From Mastigocoleus testarum BC008 (GTDB taxonomy: Bacteria > Cyanobacteriota > Cyanobacteriia > Cyanobacteriales > Nostocaceae), in assembly GCF_001456025.1 (NCBI RefSeq), contig NZ_LMTZ01000129.1:83029-147028 (forward strand): a stretch of DNA of 64,000 nt. Direction: 5' to 3'. The stretch's first letter is position 1, and each line of letters begins with the position of its first letter. The position numbers and the translations under genes are program-made. Positions 56,369 through 64,000 of this stretch are shown here, in pieces. The notes beneath the pieces were generated by a model that was not told the DNA's origin, ran no database searches, and saw only the letters and a program-made list of their open reading frames with translations.

Positions 56369-59083
56369 ATGGATTTAATTCTCTGTCATACAACAGCCGA
56401 TTTTGATGCTTTGGGAGCAGCAGTCGGGCTCAGACTTTTATTACCTGGTAGCAAGATAGTGTTACCTGGAGGTAGTCATCCAGGTGTGCGGGAATTTTTG
56501 GCTTTGCATCGCGATGAATATCCCCTAATTGAAAGACGTTCGGTAAATCCCCATGATATACGTACTCTGGCTGTGGTGGATACTCAACAACGCGATCGCT
56601 TAGGAAAGGTTGCAGAGTGGTTTGATTTACCCAATATTAAAGAAGTAATTGTTTACGACCATCACTTAGAGCAAAAGTTAGATCTTCCTGCGACCAAATC
56701 TTATATTTCACGGGTGGGTGCGGTAACAACGTTGATTGTTGAACAATTACAGCAGCAGCAAATTTCCCTGACGCCTTCAGAAGCAACGGTGATGGCTTTG
56801 GGTATTCACGCTGATACTGGTTCACTAACTTACGACTTGGCGACATCGCGGGATGCTTTGGCTTTAGCTTGGCTGATGGAGCAAGGTGCAAGTTTGTCTA
56901 TTGTTGCTGAGTATGCAGAACCTGGCTTGTCTACAGAATTACAACAACTGTTAACCCTTGCATTGGATAATTTGCAAACTCAAGAAATTCGAGGGTATAA
57001 AATTGCTTGGGTAACTTTGAATACTGATAATTTTGTACCGGGATTGTCTACTTTGGCATCAGAGTTATTGGAATTGACAGAAATTGATGCTTTAATTCTG
57101 GTAAATAATATAAAGCAAGATGGTAATAACCGTTTGAGCATCATTGGGCGATCGCGAATTAAGAATAGTAACCTCAATGATATTTTCAAGGGATTAGGTG
57201 GAGGAGGTCACGCTCAAGCTGCTTCATTAAGCTTGCGGAATGCAGATGCTAAAACAATACTAAATGAAGTTTTGGAAGAGTTAAGGGCGATTATTCCCCA
57301 TCCCCCAACTGCTAGGGATTTAATGTCTTCACCGGTACGCACGATTCTCCCACAAACTACTATTGAGGAAGCTCATCGCACTTTATTGCGTTACGGACAT
57401 TCGGGTTTATCAGTAGTTGACGGGAAAAAACATTTGGTGGGAATTATTTCTCGACGCGATCTAGATATTGCCCTGCATCACCGTTTCCCCCATGCACCCG
57501 TTAAGGGCTACATGACAAAAAATCTTAAGACTATTACGCCAGATACTACGCTGCCACAAATTGAGTCCTTGATGGTAACTTACGATATTGGGCGCTTACC
57601 GGTATTGGAAAACGAACGCCTAGTTGGTATTGTCACTCGTACGGATGTTTTGCGGGAATTACATCAGGAAAGAGAAGCTTCAGAAGGAAGAAACGGAGAA
57701 GGAGATAGCGGACTCGTAGAAGATCGAGTTAATTTACCGACTTTAGGAGAACTACGTTCTCGCCTTGCACCTCCCCTGTGGGAATTTCTCACCAAAGCAT
57801 CATTGCAAGCAAAGCAACGGGGATGGCATCTTTACTTGGTTGGGGGAGCAGTACGCGATCTGTTGTTAGCAAATCCCAATGAACCTTTGCTAATTCAAGA
57901 TATTGACATGGTAGTGGATGGTTTTCACAGTGCTGCTGATGTTGGTGCTGGGGTAGAACTAGCAAAAGCACTTCAAGAAATTTATCCTAATACCCGTTTG
58001 GAAGTTCATGGTTCTTTTCAAACTGCTGCTTTGCTCTGGCGCAAAGATCCAGTATTGGGTTCTATGTGGGTAGATATCGCAACTGCAAGAACAGAATTTT
58101 ACCCTTATCCTGCAGCAAATCCAGAAGTAGAAGCTAGTTCTATTCGGCAAGATTTATATCGACGGGATTTCACGATCAATGCTCTGGCGTTGCGACTTAC
58201 ACCACCTCGCCCAGGGAAATTGATGGATTTCTTTGGTGGTTTATTAGATTTACACGCCAAGCAAATTCGGGTTTTACACGTTAATAGCTTTATTGAAGAT
58301 CCGACTCGTATTTATCGCGCTGTTCGCTTCGCTGTTCGTCTCGGTTTTACAATTGAGTGCCAAACTGAAGAATATATCCGTTATGCGATCGAAAGCGGTG
58401 TTTACGATCGCACAACGAAGGAAAATCATAAAGCACCAGCTCTACAAACTCGTTTAAAAGCAGAATTAAAACATATCCTCCAAGCTTCTTACTGGAAAGT
58501 TGCTTTACAGTTATTAGGGGACTTGGGAGCATTACAGTGTATCCATCCTACACTGAAGTTAGACGACGAACTTTTGCGCCAGTTGCGGTTAATGGAACGT
58601 TGTTTGCAACGCTTTGACCCCGAGCAGCAAAGGTTTGTTCATTGGCAAATGCGCATAGAAGCAATAATTGCTTTTCTCAAACCAGAATATCGTTACTTAG
58701 TGGCTAAAAATCTTCAGTTACAAGATGAAAGTATTAGACGTTTGCAAAATTTAGCTTCAACCCAAGAAATAGTCTTGGAGTCTTTACCAGAGTGCGATCG
58801 CTCCAGCCAAATTGTTAAGCTATTAAGGCATTACGATTTACCTATGCTGATTTTAATTGCTCTACGCAGTCCGCGTAAAATTAGACAGCAAATTTGGCAT
58901 TATGCGACTGTTTTAGCAAATGTTCAACCAATTTTTAATGGGAACGATTTGAAAAAATTCGGTTACAAACCAGGACCAAAATATAAGCAGATTTTAGATG
59001 ATTTGTTGTCTGCTACTTTGGATGGAGAAATTACCAATAAGATTGAGGCAAAAGAGTTTTTAACTAAAAGTTATCCTTTATGA
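56369..59083 (+). CDS. DHH-CBS-nucleotidyltransferase (tRNA CCA/A-adding family)
   Basis: The protein has 904 residues from ATG 56369. The first part is a DHH phosphoesterase: the TTADFDALGAAVGL, VVDTQQRDRLG, VYDHHLE and HADTGSLTY motifs, then a DHHA1 part with LGGGGHAQAAS near residue 275. Two CBS repeats follow (SSPVRTILPQTTIEEAHRTL; YDIGRLPVLENERLVGIVT). The last 430 residues are a class II nucleotidyltransferase with LVGGAVRDLLL and DIDMVVDG (two catalytic Asp) and an RNA-binding helical tail. This architecture belongs to proteins that add the CCA end, or only the terminal A, to tRNA in bacteria with split CC/A activities; the exact specificity is open. A repeat cluster directly precedes the true start. 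Confidence 0.92.
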   Translation: MDLILCHTTADFDALGAAVGLRLLLPGSKIVLPGGSHPGVREFLALHRDEYPLIERRSVNPHDIRTLAVVDTQQRDRLGKVAEWFDLPNIKEVIVYDHHLEQKLDLPATKSYISRVGAVTTLIVEQLQQQQISLTPSEATVMALGIHADTGSLTYDLATSRDALALAWLMEQGASLSIVAEYAEPGLSTELQQLLTLALDNLQTQEIRGYKIAWVTLNTDNFVPGLSTLASELLELTEIDALILVNNIKQDGNNRLSIIGRSRIKNSNLNDIFKGLGGGGHAQAASLSLRNADAKTILNEVLEELRAIIPHPPTARDLMSSPVRTILPQTTIEEAHRTLLRYGHSGLSVVDGKKHLVGIISRRDLDIALHHRFPHAPVKGYMTKNLKTITPDTTLPQIESLMVTYDIGRLPVLENERLVGIVTRTDVLRELHQEREASEGRNGEGDSGLVEDRVNLPTLGELRSRLAPPLWEFLTKASLQAKQRGWHLYLVGGAVRDLLLANPNEPLLIQDIDMVVDGFHSAADVGAGVELAKALQEIYPNTRLEVHGSFQTAALLWRKDPVLGSMWVDIATARTEFYPYPAANPEVEASSIRQDLYRRDFTINALALRLTPPRPGKLMDFFGGLLDLHAKQIRVLHVNSFIEDPTRIYRAVRFAVRLGFTIECQTEEYIRYAIESGVYDRTTKENHKAPALQTRLKAELKHILQASYWKVALQLLGDLGALQCIHPTLKLDDELLRQLRLMERCLQRFDPEQQRFVHWQMRIEAIIAFLKPEYRYLVAKNLQLQDESIRRLQNLASTQEIVLESLPECDRSSQIVKLLRHYDLPMLILIALRSPRKIRQQIWHYATVLANVQPIFNGNDLKKFGYKPGPKYKQILDDLLSATLDGEITNKIEAKEFLTKSYPL

Positions 59084-59195
59084 GTAATGAGTAATAAGTA
59101 ATGAGTAATAAGTAATGAGTAATAAGTAATAAGTAATGAGTAATAAGTAATGAGTAATGAGTAATAAGTAATGAGTAATAAGTAACAAGTAATGT
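59083..59195. repeat. Heptamer array (AGTAATA / AGTAATG)
   Basis: About 15 tandem 7-bp units with A/G variants follow immediately after the stop codon of the nucleotidyltransferase, identical in type to the array at 33590-33660. Confidence 0.85.
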
Positions 59196-59280
59196 TAGCG
59201 TAAGTAGGGCGCAACAGCACACAGCAGCGATAAAAAATTAATAATGTAATTACCATTAGTCCCGAAGAAACGGGAGCGTA

Positions 59281-59346
59281 TACCAATTACCAATTACCAA
59301 TTACCAATTACCAATTACCAATTACCAATTACCAATTACCAATTAC
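59281..59346. repeat. Heptamer array (AATTACC)
   Basis: Nine near-perfect tandem copies of AATTACC stand just before the end of the GMC-DUF1080 gene. Confidence 0.85.
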
Positions 59347-59367
59347 TCACATCAAGTTGAACCCGGA

Positions 59368-61917
59368 TTACAATTCCCGAATCCGAATATTACGGAATTG
59401 CACAACCTCAGTATGACATTGCAACCCAATGTAACCTTCGGAACGCTTTTTATTACCGTCGCTGGGAGCGTCAAAACCTAGAAGTTCGGCAAAAGTTCCG
59501 GAACTAACTAATAGATCGTTTAATTTGACCTCGATTTCATTACCTTGAACTCTAATTTCATAACTATTCCAACAGTTTGTTTTTCCTGAATTACGAGATT
59601 GAAAAACTTTTGCAGCCCAACGCTGAGCGGGGAAAATTTCGTAGACAGATCCTGTCTTGTGCAGGGGACTTCCGTAGATGTCGTTGGTAAAGTCGTATCC
59701 CTGTTCGTCAATTTGAACTTCAATGCTGGAATCATAAAAATCATTAGCATTTAATGTCTCCGGATCTGGCATCCGTAAGAAAATTCCCGAATTAGCTTCT
59801 ATATCGAAAGCCCGCCAATCTAACTTGAGGATAAAATCCTGAAACTTTTGGCGTGTAAACCAGACTACACCCAAGGAAACATTATTATTACCAAGTCCTG
59901 CACCAAGTACGGGATAAGGTTGATTGGAAACATCAAAGAAGTTTTGACTTCCCAAACTTGTAATTTTCCAGCCGTCATTAAGGAAGTTTCCACTATACAA
60001 GGTTTGAAATCCTGGTTCATCTCCAACAAAATCAACAGACTGATAACGTTCGATAATTGAACCGGCAATTTTGCGGGATAGGGCTATGCCAGTTGGAACT
60101 GGATTGGCTGAACCTACGGTGGGGAAAATTGACTGATCCACGCAATAACAGTTGCTCACGTGGTGAAAACGACCATTGGCATCCGTAACAGACTTGGTAT
60201 AATCTGTACCTATCCACAAAGTACCTGACTCATGATAAGTGGTACCAATACCGTCTGCACCTCCTCCACAGTATTCAATGGGTGCGTTTGGATCTTGAAT
60301 CCCCGCACTTCCTGAGGGCTGATTTGTTAAAGCTTCAATAAAAGCAAACGCTGCTTGAGATTGGTTATTACGAACGGCTACATCGTCACTATTTTCTACT
60401 AAATTTACATAGGCTTTGGGAACTCGAAGTTGTTCTGTACCGTATACATCGTCCCCTGTTCCTCCAAAGGGATTGACACCTATCCAACTGACATTGGGAT
60501 TACTACCAACGGGACTGGTGCGATCGCCAAAGGTTTCGCCCACGGTACGAATTCTGACTACAATGCGGTCGTTACCAATTCCTCGCTGTGCTTCCCGAAT
60601 TGATTCCACATCTTCGATGTTCGGCACCATTTGGTAAAGAAATCTTTCTGGATCTTTACTGGCACCGGGAAAGACAGGAACATCCATATTAGGAGCAGCG
60701 TAAAATTGAAAGTGAAATTGTCCCACGCCTTGGTTTGTCTGTGTGGAACCAGTAATATGAAGGGCTGCCGTTTTGATGACGGTAGGATCTGGTTGGGGGA
60801 GATTAAGAGCATCCCGTCTGATGCGCCAAGTAAAATTATCGCGGACGTGAAACATTAAATTGCGCCCCATTAATTCTCCTGTTGGAGCTAATTGCTGTGG
60901 GCGAGGGAAAGAATTTAAAGCTAACCTGGTGGAATTAATGGTGTTTCCTGCAATGACTACCATTGCGCTTGGTTTGAGATCCAAACGTACTACGCGAGCT
61001 TTACTCTTATCCTGGGGGTTAGCCGGATCGATTAATGCCACTACAACTTGAGTTACGCGCCCATTAACAGTTTCCAGTTTTAAAACTTCTGCATAGGGAA
61101 CCAAGAACAACTTGCGCTGTGCATCACTTCCACCACTAATTTCAGCATCTTCACGGATCGAGTCCAATAGTAAAGGAAGGCTGCTAAATTTATCAAGACT
61201 GAATAACCCAGATCCTGGAGTCTCTCCTTGAACTGCAATGGGTGGTGCTAATACAGCTTTGAGAGAATTAACTTTGTTGTCACTGACAACTTCTTCACTC
61301 TTAGTTTTTAAATTTTCATATAAAGGACCCCGAATAAAATCTTGAACTGGGTAAGCACCTATTTCGCGTTCAATATATTCATATCCATCCTGTTGATTAT
61401 TTTGAAACAGATATTCTTTGACATCATCAGGCCAAAGCAAATCCCCATCTGTATCGACTTTGTCTAAATCTTCTTCTACGAGGCGCGGAGACCAGCCTCC
61501 CCAAAATAAAGACTTTCCACCAATACAGCGATGATGTTGTACAAAAGTGTTTTCGTTAGTTTGTCCTGGTTCAACTAAGTTTTCTAAGACTAAAGAGCCA
61601 ATATTACCAATACGAGTTAAGTTTTGTACGTGCTCGGTAATTAAAAAAGGACCTGACTCCAAAACCAAAACTCGAGGAGCTTGATTTTGTTGATCCATCC
61701 GCCTGCCAAATTCAAATAGCTTTGCTGCTGTGTAGGCTCCATACATCCCCGAGCCAATAACAATTGCATCAAATTGTCCGCCTCCTTGAGCCCCAAGAAT
61801 CTCTTCCCAAGTATTGCAAACAAAACGCGATACACCATCTAAAGAAAACGTTGTTCTTTGAACGTCAGGAACTGTCTGAATTGGTTCCCCGGAATCCTGT
61901 AATCGGTTCAAAACCAT
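59368..61917 (-). CDS. GMC oxidoreductase fused to a DUF1080 (3-keto-glycoside hydrolase-like) domain
   Basis: This is an 849-residue fusion. Residues about 50-620 are a GMC-type FAD oxidoreductase: DAIVIGSGMYGAYTAAK binds FAD, GKSLFWGGWSPR follows, and the C-terminal catalytic part has His562 in TTYHESGTLWIG and GSANPVPTG. Residues about 635-849 form a DUF1080 domain (concanavalin-like sandwich), with GFQTLYSGNFLNDGWK, DFILKLDWRAFDIEANSGIF, SIEVQIDEQG and the ending GYIGLQCHTEVVQFRNI. DUF1080 members cleave 3-keto sugar glycosides. I infer that one chain could oxidise a sugar hydroxyl and then cut the bond. There is no clear signal peptide. Heptamer arrays lie just after its stop. Confidence 0.88.
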   Translation of the reverse strand: MVLNRLQDSGEPIQTVPDVQRTTFSLDGVSRFVCNTWEEILGAQGGGQFDAIVIGSGMYGAYTAAKLFEFGRRMDQQNQAPRVLVLESGPFLITEHVQNLTRIGNIGSLVLENLVEPGQTNENTFVQHHRCIGGKSLFWGGWSPRLVEEDLDKVDTDGDLLWPDDVKEYLFQNNQQDGYEYIEREIGAYPVQDFIRGPLYENLKTKSEEVVSDNKVNSLKAVLAPPIAVQGETPGSGLFSLDKFSSLPLLLDSIREDAEISGGSDAQRKLFLVPYAEVLKLETVNGRVTQVVVALIDPANPQDKSKARVVRLDLKPSAMVVIAGNTINSTRLALNSFPRPQQLAPTGELMGRNLMFHVRDNFTWRIRRDALNLPQPDPTVIKTAALHITGSTQTNQGVGQFHFQFYAAPNMDVPVFPGASKDPERFLYQMVPNIEDVESIREAQRGIGNDRIVVRIRTVGETFGDRTSPVGSNPNVSWIGVNPFGGTGDDVYGTEQLRVPKAYVNLVENSDDVAVRNNQSQAAFAFIEALTNQPSGSAGIQDPNAPIEYCGGGADGIGTTYHESGTLWIGTDYTKSVTDANGRFHHVSNCYCVDQSIFPTVGSANPVPTGIALSRKIAGSIIERYQSVDFVGDEPGFQTLYSGNFLNDGWKITSLGSQNFFDVSNQPYPVLGAGLGNNNVSLGVVWFTRQKFQDFILKLDWRAFDIEANSGIFLRMPDPETLNANDFYDSSIEVQIDEQGYDFTNDIYGSPLHKTGSVYEIFPAQRWAAKVFQSRNSGKTNCWNSYEIRVQGNEIEVKLNDLLVSSGTFAELLGFDAPSDGNKKRSEGYIGLQCHTEVVQFRNIRIREL

Positions 61918-62843
61918 TGCAATACCTCACATATTAAACTTGTTATCGTAATCAAGTCGAAGCACAAATTCTTATTACGTTTAATTGATTAAGACTTATG
62001 CATTGATAAATTATTGTGTGAATGAAGAATTACCATTGCCCTATTCACAAAACATAAGTTCAGCACAAGCAATGTTTCCATCGCAAGAATTATGGAGTGC
62101 GTACGCTCACATTTCCGACAATAATTACGTTATGTCTGTCTTCTGCTAACTTTTTTGTTCGCAAGGTAGACCAAGCTCTGCCCGTAGAGCATCAAGCTAT
62201 ATATTTTTATTGATGCGAGCGAAATCAACTTATACAGTTTCACTTTCCAAAATTTTTGTTTCTCAGCGTTAGAAAAATTTTATTAATGCAGAAATTCAAA
62301 TCAAAAATATTGAGTTCAACATTGCAAAATACGTAATTGCACTAGCAGTTTATTGGTATATAGTATTTAATTTATAATTCACAATATTTTTTATGAGTAT
62401 CAAAATAAACTTTGAATAAATCTTTATGACTAGATGAGGAAACAACTTTTAGTCGAGAGAAAATAATTTCTTAGAATTATAAGTCTATTCTTGTTTTACT
62501 GTTTTGCTGAAAATCGACAAAGTTTAAAAAATTAGGCTTAGATTCCCTATGCAACTTGATTTCTAAAGTTAAAAACAATAAGATACGCACTTTGCTCTCA
62601 CAATTATTGTATGGCGATACTTTAATATTTGACTTAGGTAAAGTGACTCAGTATACTCAGACACAACCTCGAATGTAATTTTACATAAACTATGTTGTAG
62701 ATATTCTTGTAATTTTTAATTCAAGTATTTGTATTTTAAATATGTACTATTGTATACTGTGCCTTTCCCGCACAACATACTAAATATTATTCATTAATGT
62801 ATTCAAATACAACTTCTTACCTCCAATTCAAAATCCAAAATCT
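61918..62843. other. Long divergent intergenic region
   Basis: About 925 bp, AT-rich, lies between the divergent GMC-DUF1080 and beta-barrel genes. A CTCTGCCCGTAGAG-type inverted repeat lies near 62175-62190. No gene, RNA family or clear promoter could be assigned. Confidence 0.45.
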
Positions 62844-64000
62844 ATGAATCGTTTGGCTCTAGGGATGTTCGCGCAAGCCCTAGTAATATCATTTTCGTTA
62901 GTCACCTCTGTCTCATTCACATCCGCAGTTGCTTCCGAAAGCAGTAAAGAGTCAAATGAAATTCGGCAAGATGACTCTACGGTGCAAACAGAAATAGCGC
63001 TACCCAAAACTGAGACAGAACAACAAGAAAACCAAAAAATACGAAAAATTCGCAGTGCTCTAGCTAAAATCTCAAATAGGTCTAAAAAACAACAGTCAGA
63101 AATAATTTTAAGGACTATAAACATTCCCCAAAAAACTATATCGACAATCACTGTAGCCAATTCTCAGTTAGAGAAAGAAGCTGCAAAATCAGTAGAGTTA
63201 AATCCAGTATTTTCTATTGATATAAATAATCAGACTCAAACTGGATCAGAACCAACTTCAAATCGGCAAAACAGCACAACTTTAGCTCAAAACGTCGCAG
63301 ACCCCAATATAGATCCAGATAACTCTGTTGAAGAATCCTTAGAAGAGATTGAAAATATAGAAAGACAATTACGCGATCTAGAAAAAGTCAAAATTAGATC
63401 GTACTATTCTTCTCCTAGTCTAAGTATTTATGTTCCTGTAGGGTATGGTAGCGATAATAATACAGGTTTTGTAGCTGCAAGTTATCAAGATAGAACCCGC
63501 CTTGGAAACAAAAATGATGCAGCTATTGGTTTTGGTGCAGGCTTTGGTAACTCTAGAAAGTCAGTAGGTGTTGTACTTTCATACACCCTTGCAAGTTTCG
63601 GTACTAATAGAGACTTTGGTACTGGTGGCTTTAATGTTAAGGTACATCGCCAATTTAAGGGAGGTTGGGCTGCTGCAGTTGGGATGAATGGCTTTTTAAA
63701 TATTGGTGACGATAATGATTTTGAACATTCTCTCTATGGTGTAGCGACCAAAATATTCCGGATAAGGGATGATATCAATAAACCTTTCAGTCGTATTGCT
63801 GTAACTGCTGGTATCGGTAATGGAGAATTCCGAACAGAGGAAGCATTAGATAACGACGAGGATAATTTCAATGTTTTTGGTAATGTCGCAGTCCGGGTAC
63901 ATCCTCAAGCTAGCCTGATTACTGAGTGGACTGGTCGAGACTTGGGAGTAGGCGCTTCTATCGCACCCTTTAAACATTTTCCTTTCGTTATTACTCCTGC
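62844..64000 (+). CDS. Outer-membrane beta-barrel protein, partial (runs off the end)
   Basis: This open frame starts at the ATG 62844 and continues past the window edge; 385 codons are visible. A signal peptide (MNRLALGMFAQALVISFS, ending about VASES) is followed by a long polar linker rich in Gln, Ser, Lys and Glu (about residues 32-170), then a short acidic coiled-coil-like helix (VEESLEEIENIERQLRDLEK). From residue 190 a run of amphipathic beta strands with Gly/Tyr/Asn turns (AAIGFGAGFGNSRKSVGVVL, KGGWAAAVGMNGFLNIGDD) looks like a transmembrane barrel. The family could not be named, and the C-terminus is missing. Confidence 0.75.
   Translation, partial: MNRLALGMFAQALVISFSLVTSVSFTSAVASESSKESNEIRQDDSTVQTEIALPKTETEQQENQKIRKIRSALAKISNRSKKQQSEIILRTINIPQKTISTITVANSQLEKEAAKSVELNPVFSIDINNQTQTGSEPTSNRQNSTTLAQNVADPNIDPDNSVEESLEEIENIERQLRDLEKVKIRSYYSSPSLSIYVPVGYGSDNNTGFVAASYQDRTRLGNKNDAAIGFGAGFGNSRKSVGVVLSYTLASFGTNRDFGTGGFNVKVHRQFKGGWAAAVGMNGFLNIGDDNDFEHSLYGVATKIFRIRDDINKPFSRIAVTAGIGNGEFRTEEALDNDEDNFNVFGNVAVRVHPQASLITEWTGRDLGVGASIAPFKHFPFVITP

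Noticed and set aside
59083-59346. Regular repeats that could suggest a CRISPR array
   Set aside because: The units are 7 bp with no spacers of unique sequence, and no cas genes are present; these are short tandem heptamers.
62828-63160. Minus-strand frame opposite the beta-barrel gene
   Set aside because: It is the antisense of the signal peptide and linker of the real gene; its composition is unlike a protein.

Overview
The window looks like chromosomal DNA from a filamentous, probably heterocyst-type (Nostocales) cyanobacterium. The evidence is photosystem genes (psbX, psbZ), Ycf66, a cyAbrB2 regulator, a cytochrome c maturation protein of the CcsA/Ycf5 type, a cyanobacterial chorismate lyase, cyanoexosortase A, a KGK-domain protein, many HIP1 octamers (GCGATCGC), and several arrays of 7-bp tandem repeats of the kind common in such genomes. 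The DNA is AT-rich, with many intergenic gaps over 300 bp. No transposase, integrase, phage gene or CRISPR array was seen.

Layout. 0-8 kb: leucyl aminopeptidase (pepA), then a three-gene cyanoexosortase A block (exosortase, its associated protein, an HpsJ-like protein) closed by a bidirectional terminator, convergent rpe, a secreted S8 protease with an altered active site, and a GRDP-like protein. 8-19 kb: a poorly characterised stretch with an orphan protein, a standalone DUF4347 protein, a two-gene histidine kinase pair (one kinase with a decayed ATP site), a small membrane protein, a NrtB-like permease lacking its coupling loop, a TIGR04376 coiled-coil protein, a probable pseudogene and an M15 peptidase. 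19-31 kb: mnmG, a membrane protein with a PilP/GspC-like tail, two small proteins, ccsA, a DUF3352 protein, chorismate lyase, tRNA-Leu(GAG), a structured leader or ncRNA behind a near-consensus promoter, and accC. 31-46 kb: YggT, psbX, Ycf66, two tandem TolB-like lipoproteins, sdhB, cyAbrB2, a CPBP protease, cobL, a geranylgeranyl reductase family enzyme, pyrH-frr, a thioredoxin-like protein and an alpha/beta hydrolase. 46-64 kb: an LCP protein, an AI-2E family transporter, a serpin, a NB-ARC/TPR protein with a VMAP-type N-terminal HTH, tRNA-Gly(GCC), ribH, psbZ, a DHH-CBS-nucleotidyltransferase, a GMC oxidoreductase fused to a DUF1080 domain, and the start of an outer-membrane beta-barrel gene that runs off the edge.

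Most genes are single transcription units of core metabolism and photosynthesis. Clear co-transcribed sets are few: the cyanoexosortase genes (1-nt overlap), the kinase pair (53-bp gap), and pyrH-frr (14-nt overlap). The least conventional items are the GMC-DUF1080 fusion (59.4-61.9 kb), the kinase with a degenerate ATP site (11.2-12.6 kb), the permease without an EAA loop (15.7-16.3 kb), the S8 protease with Glu where Asp is expected (5.6-7.2 kb), the orphan VMAP-HTH/NB-ARC/TPR protein (51.9-54.3 kb), and the structured RNA candidate ahead of accC (about 29.1-29.3 kb). All functional calls rest on motif recognition by eye; no database search was run.
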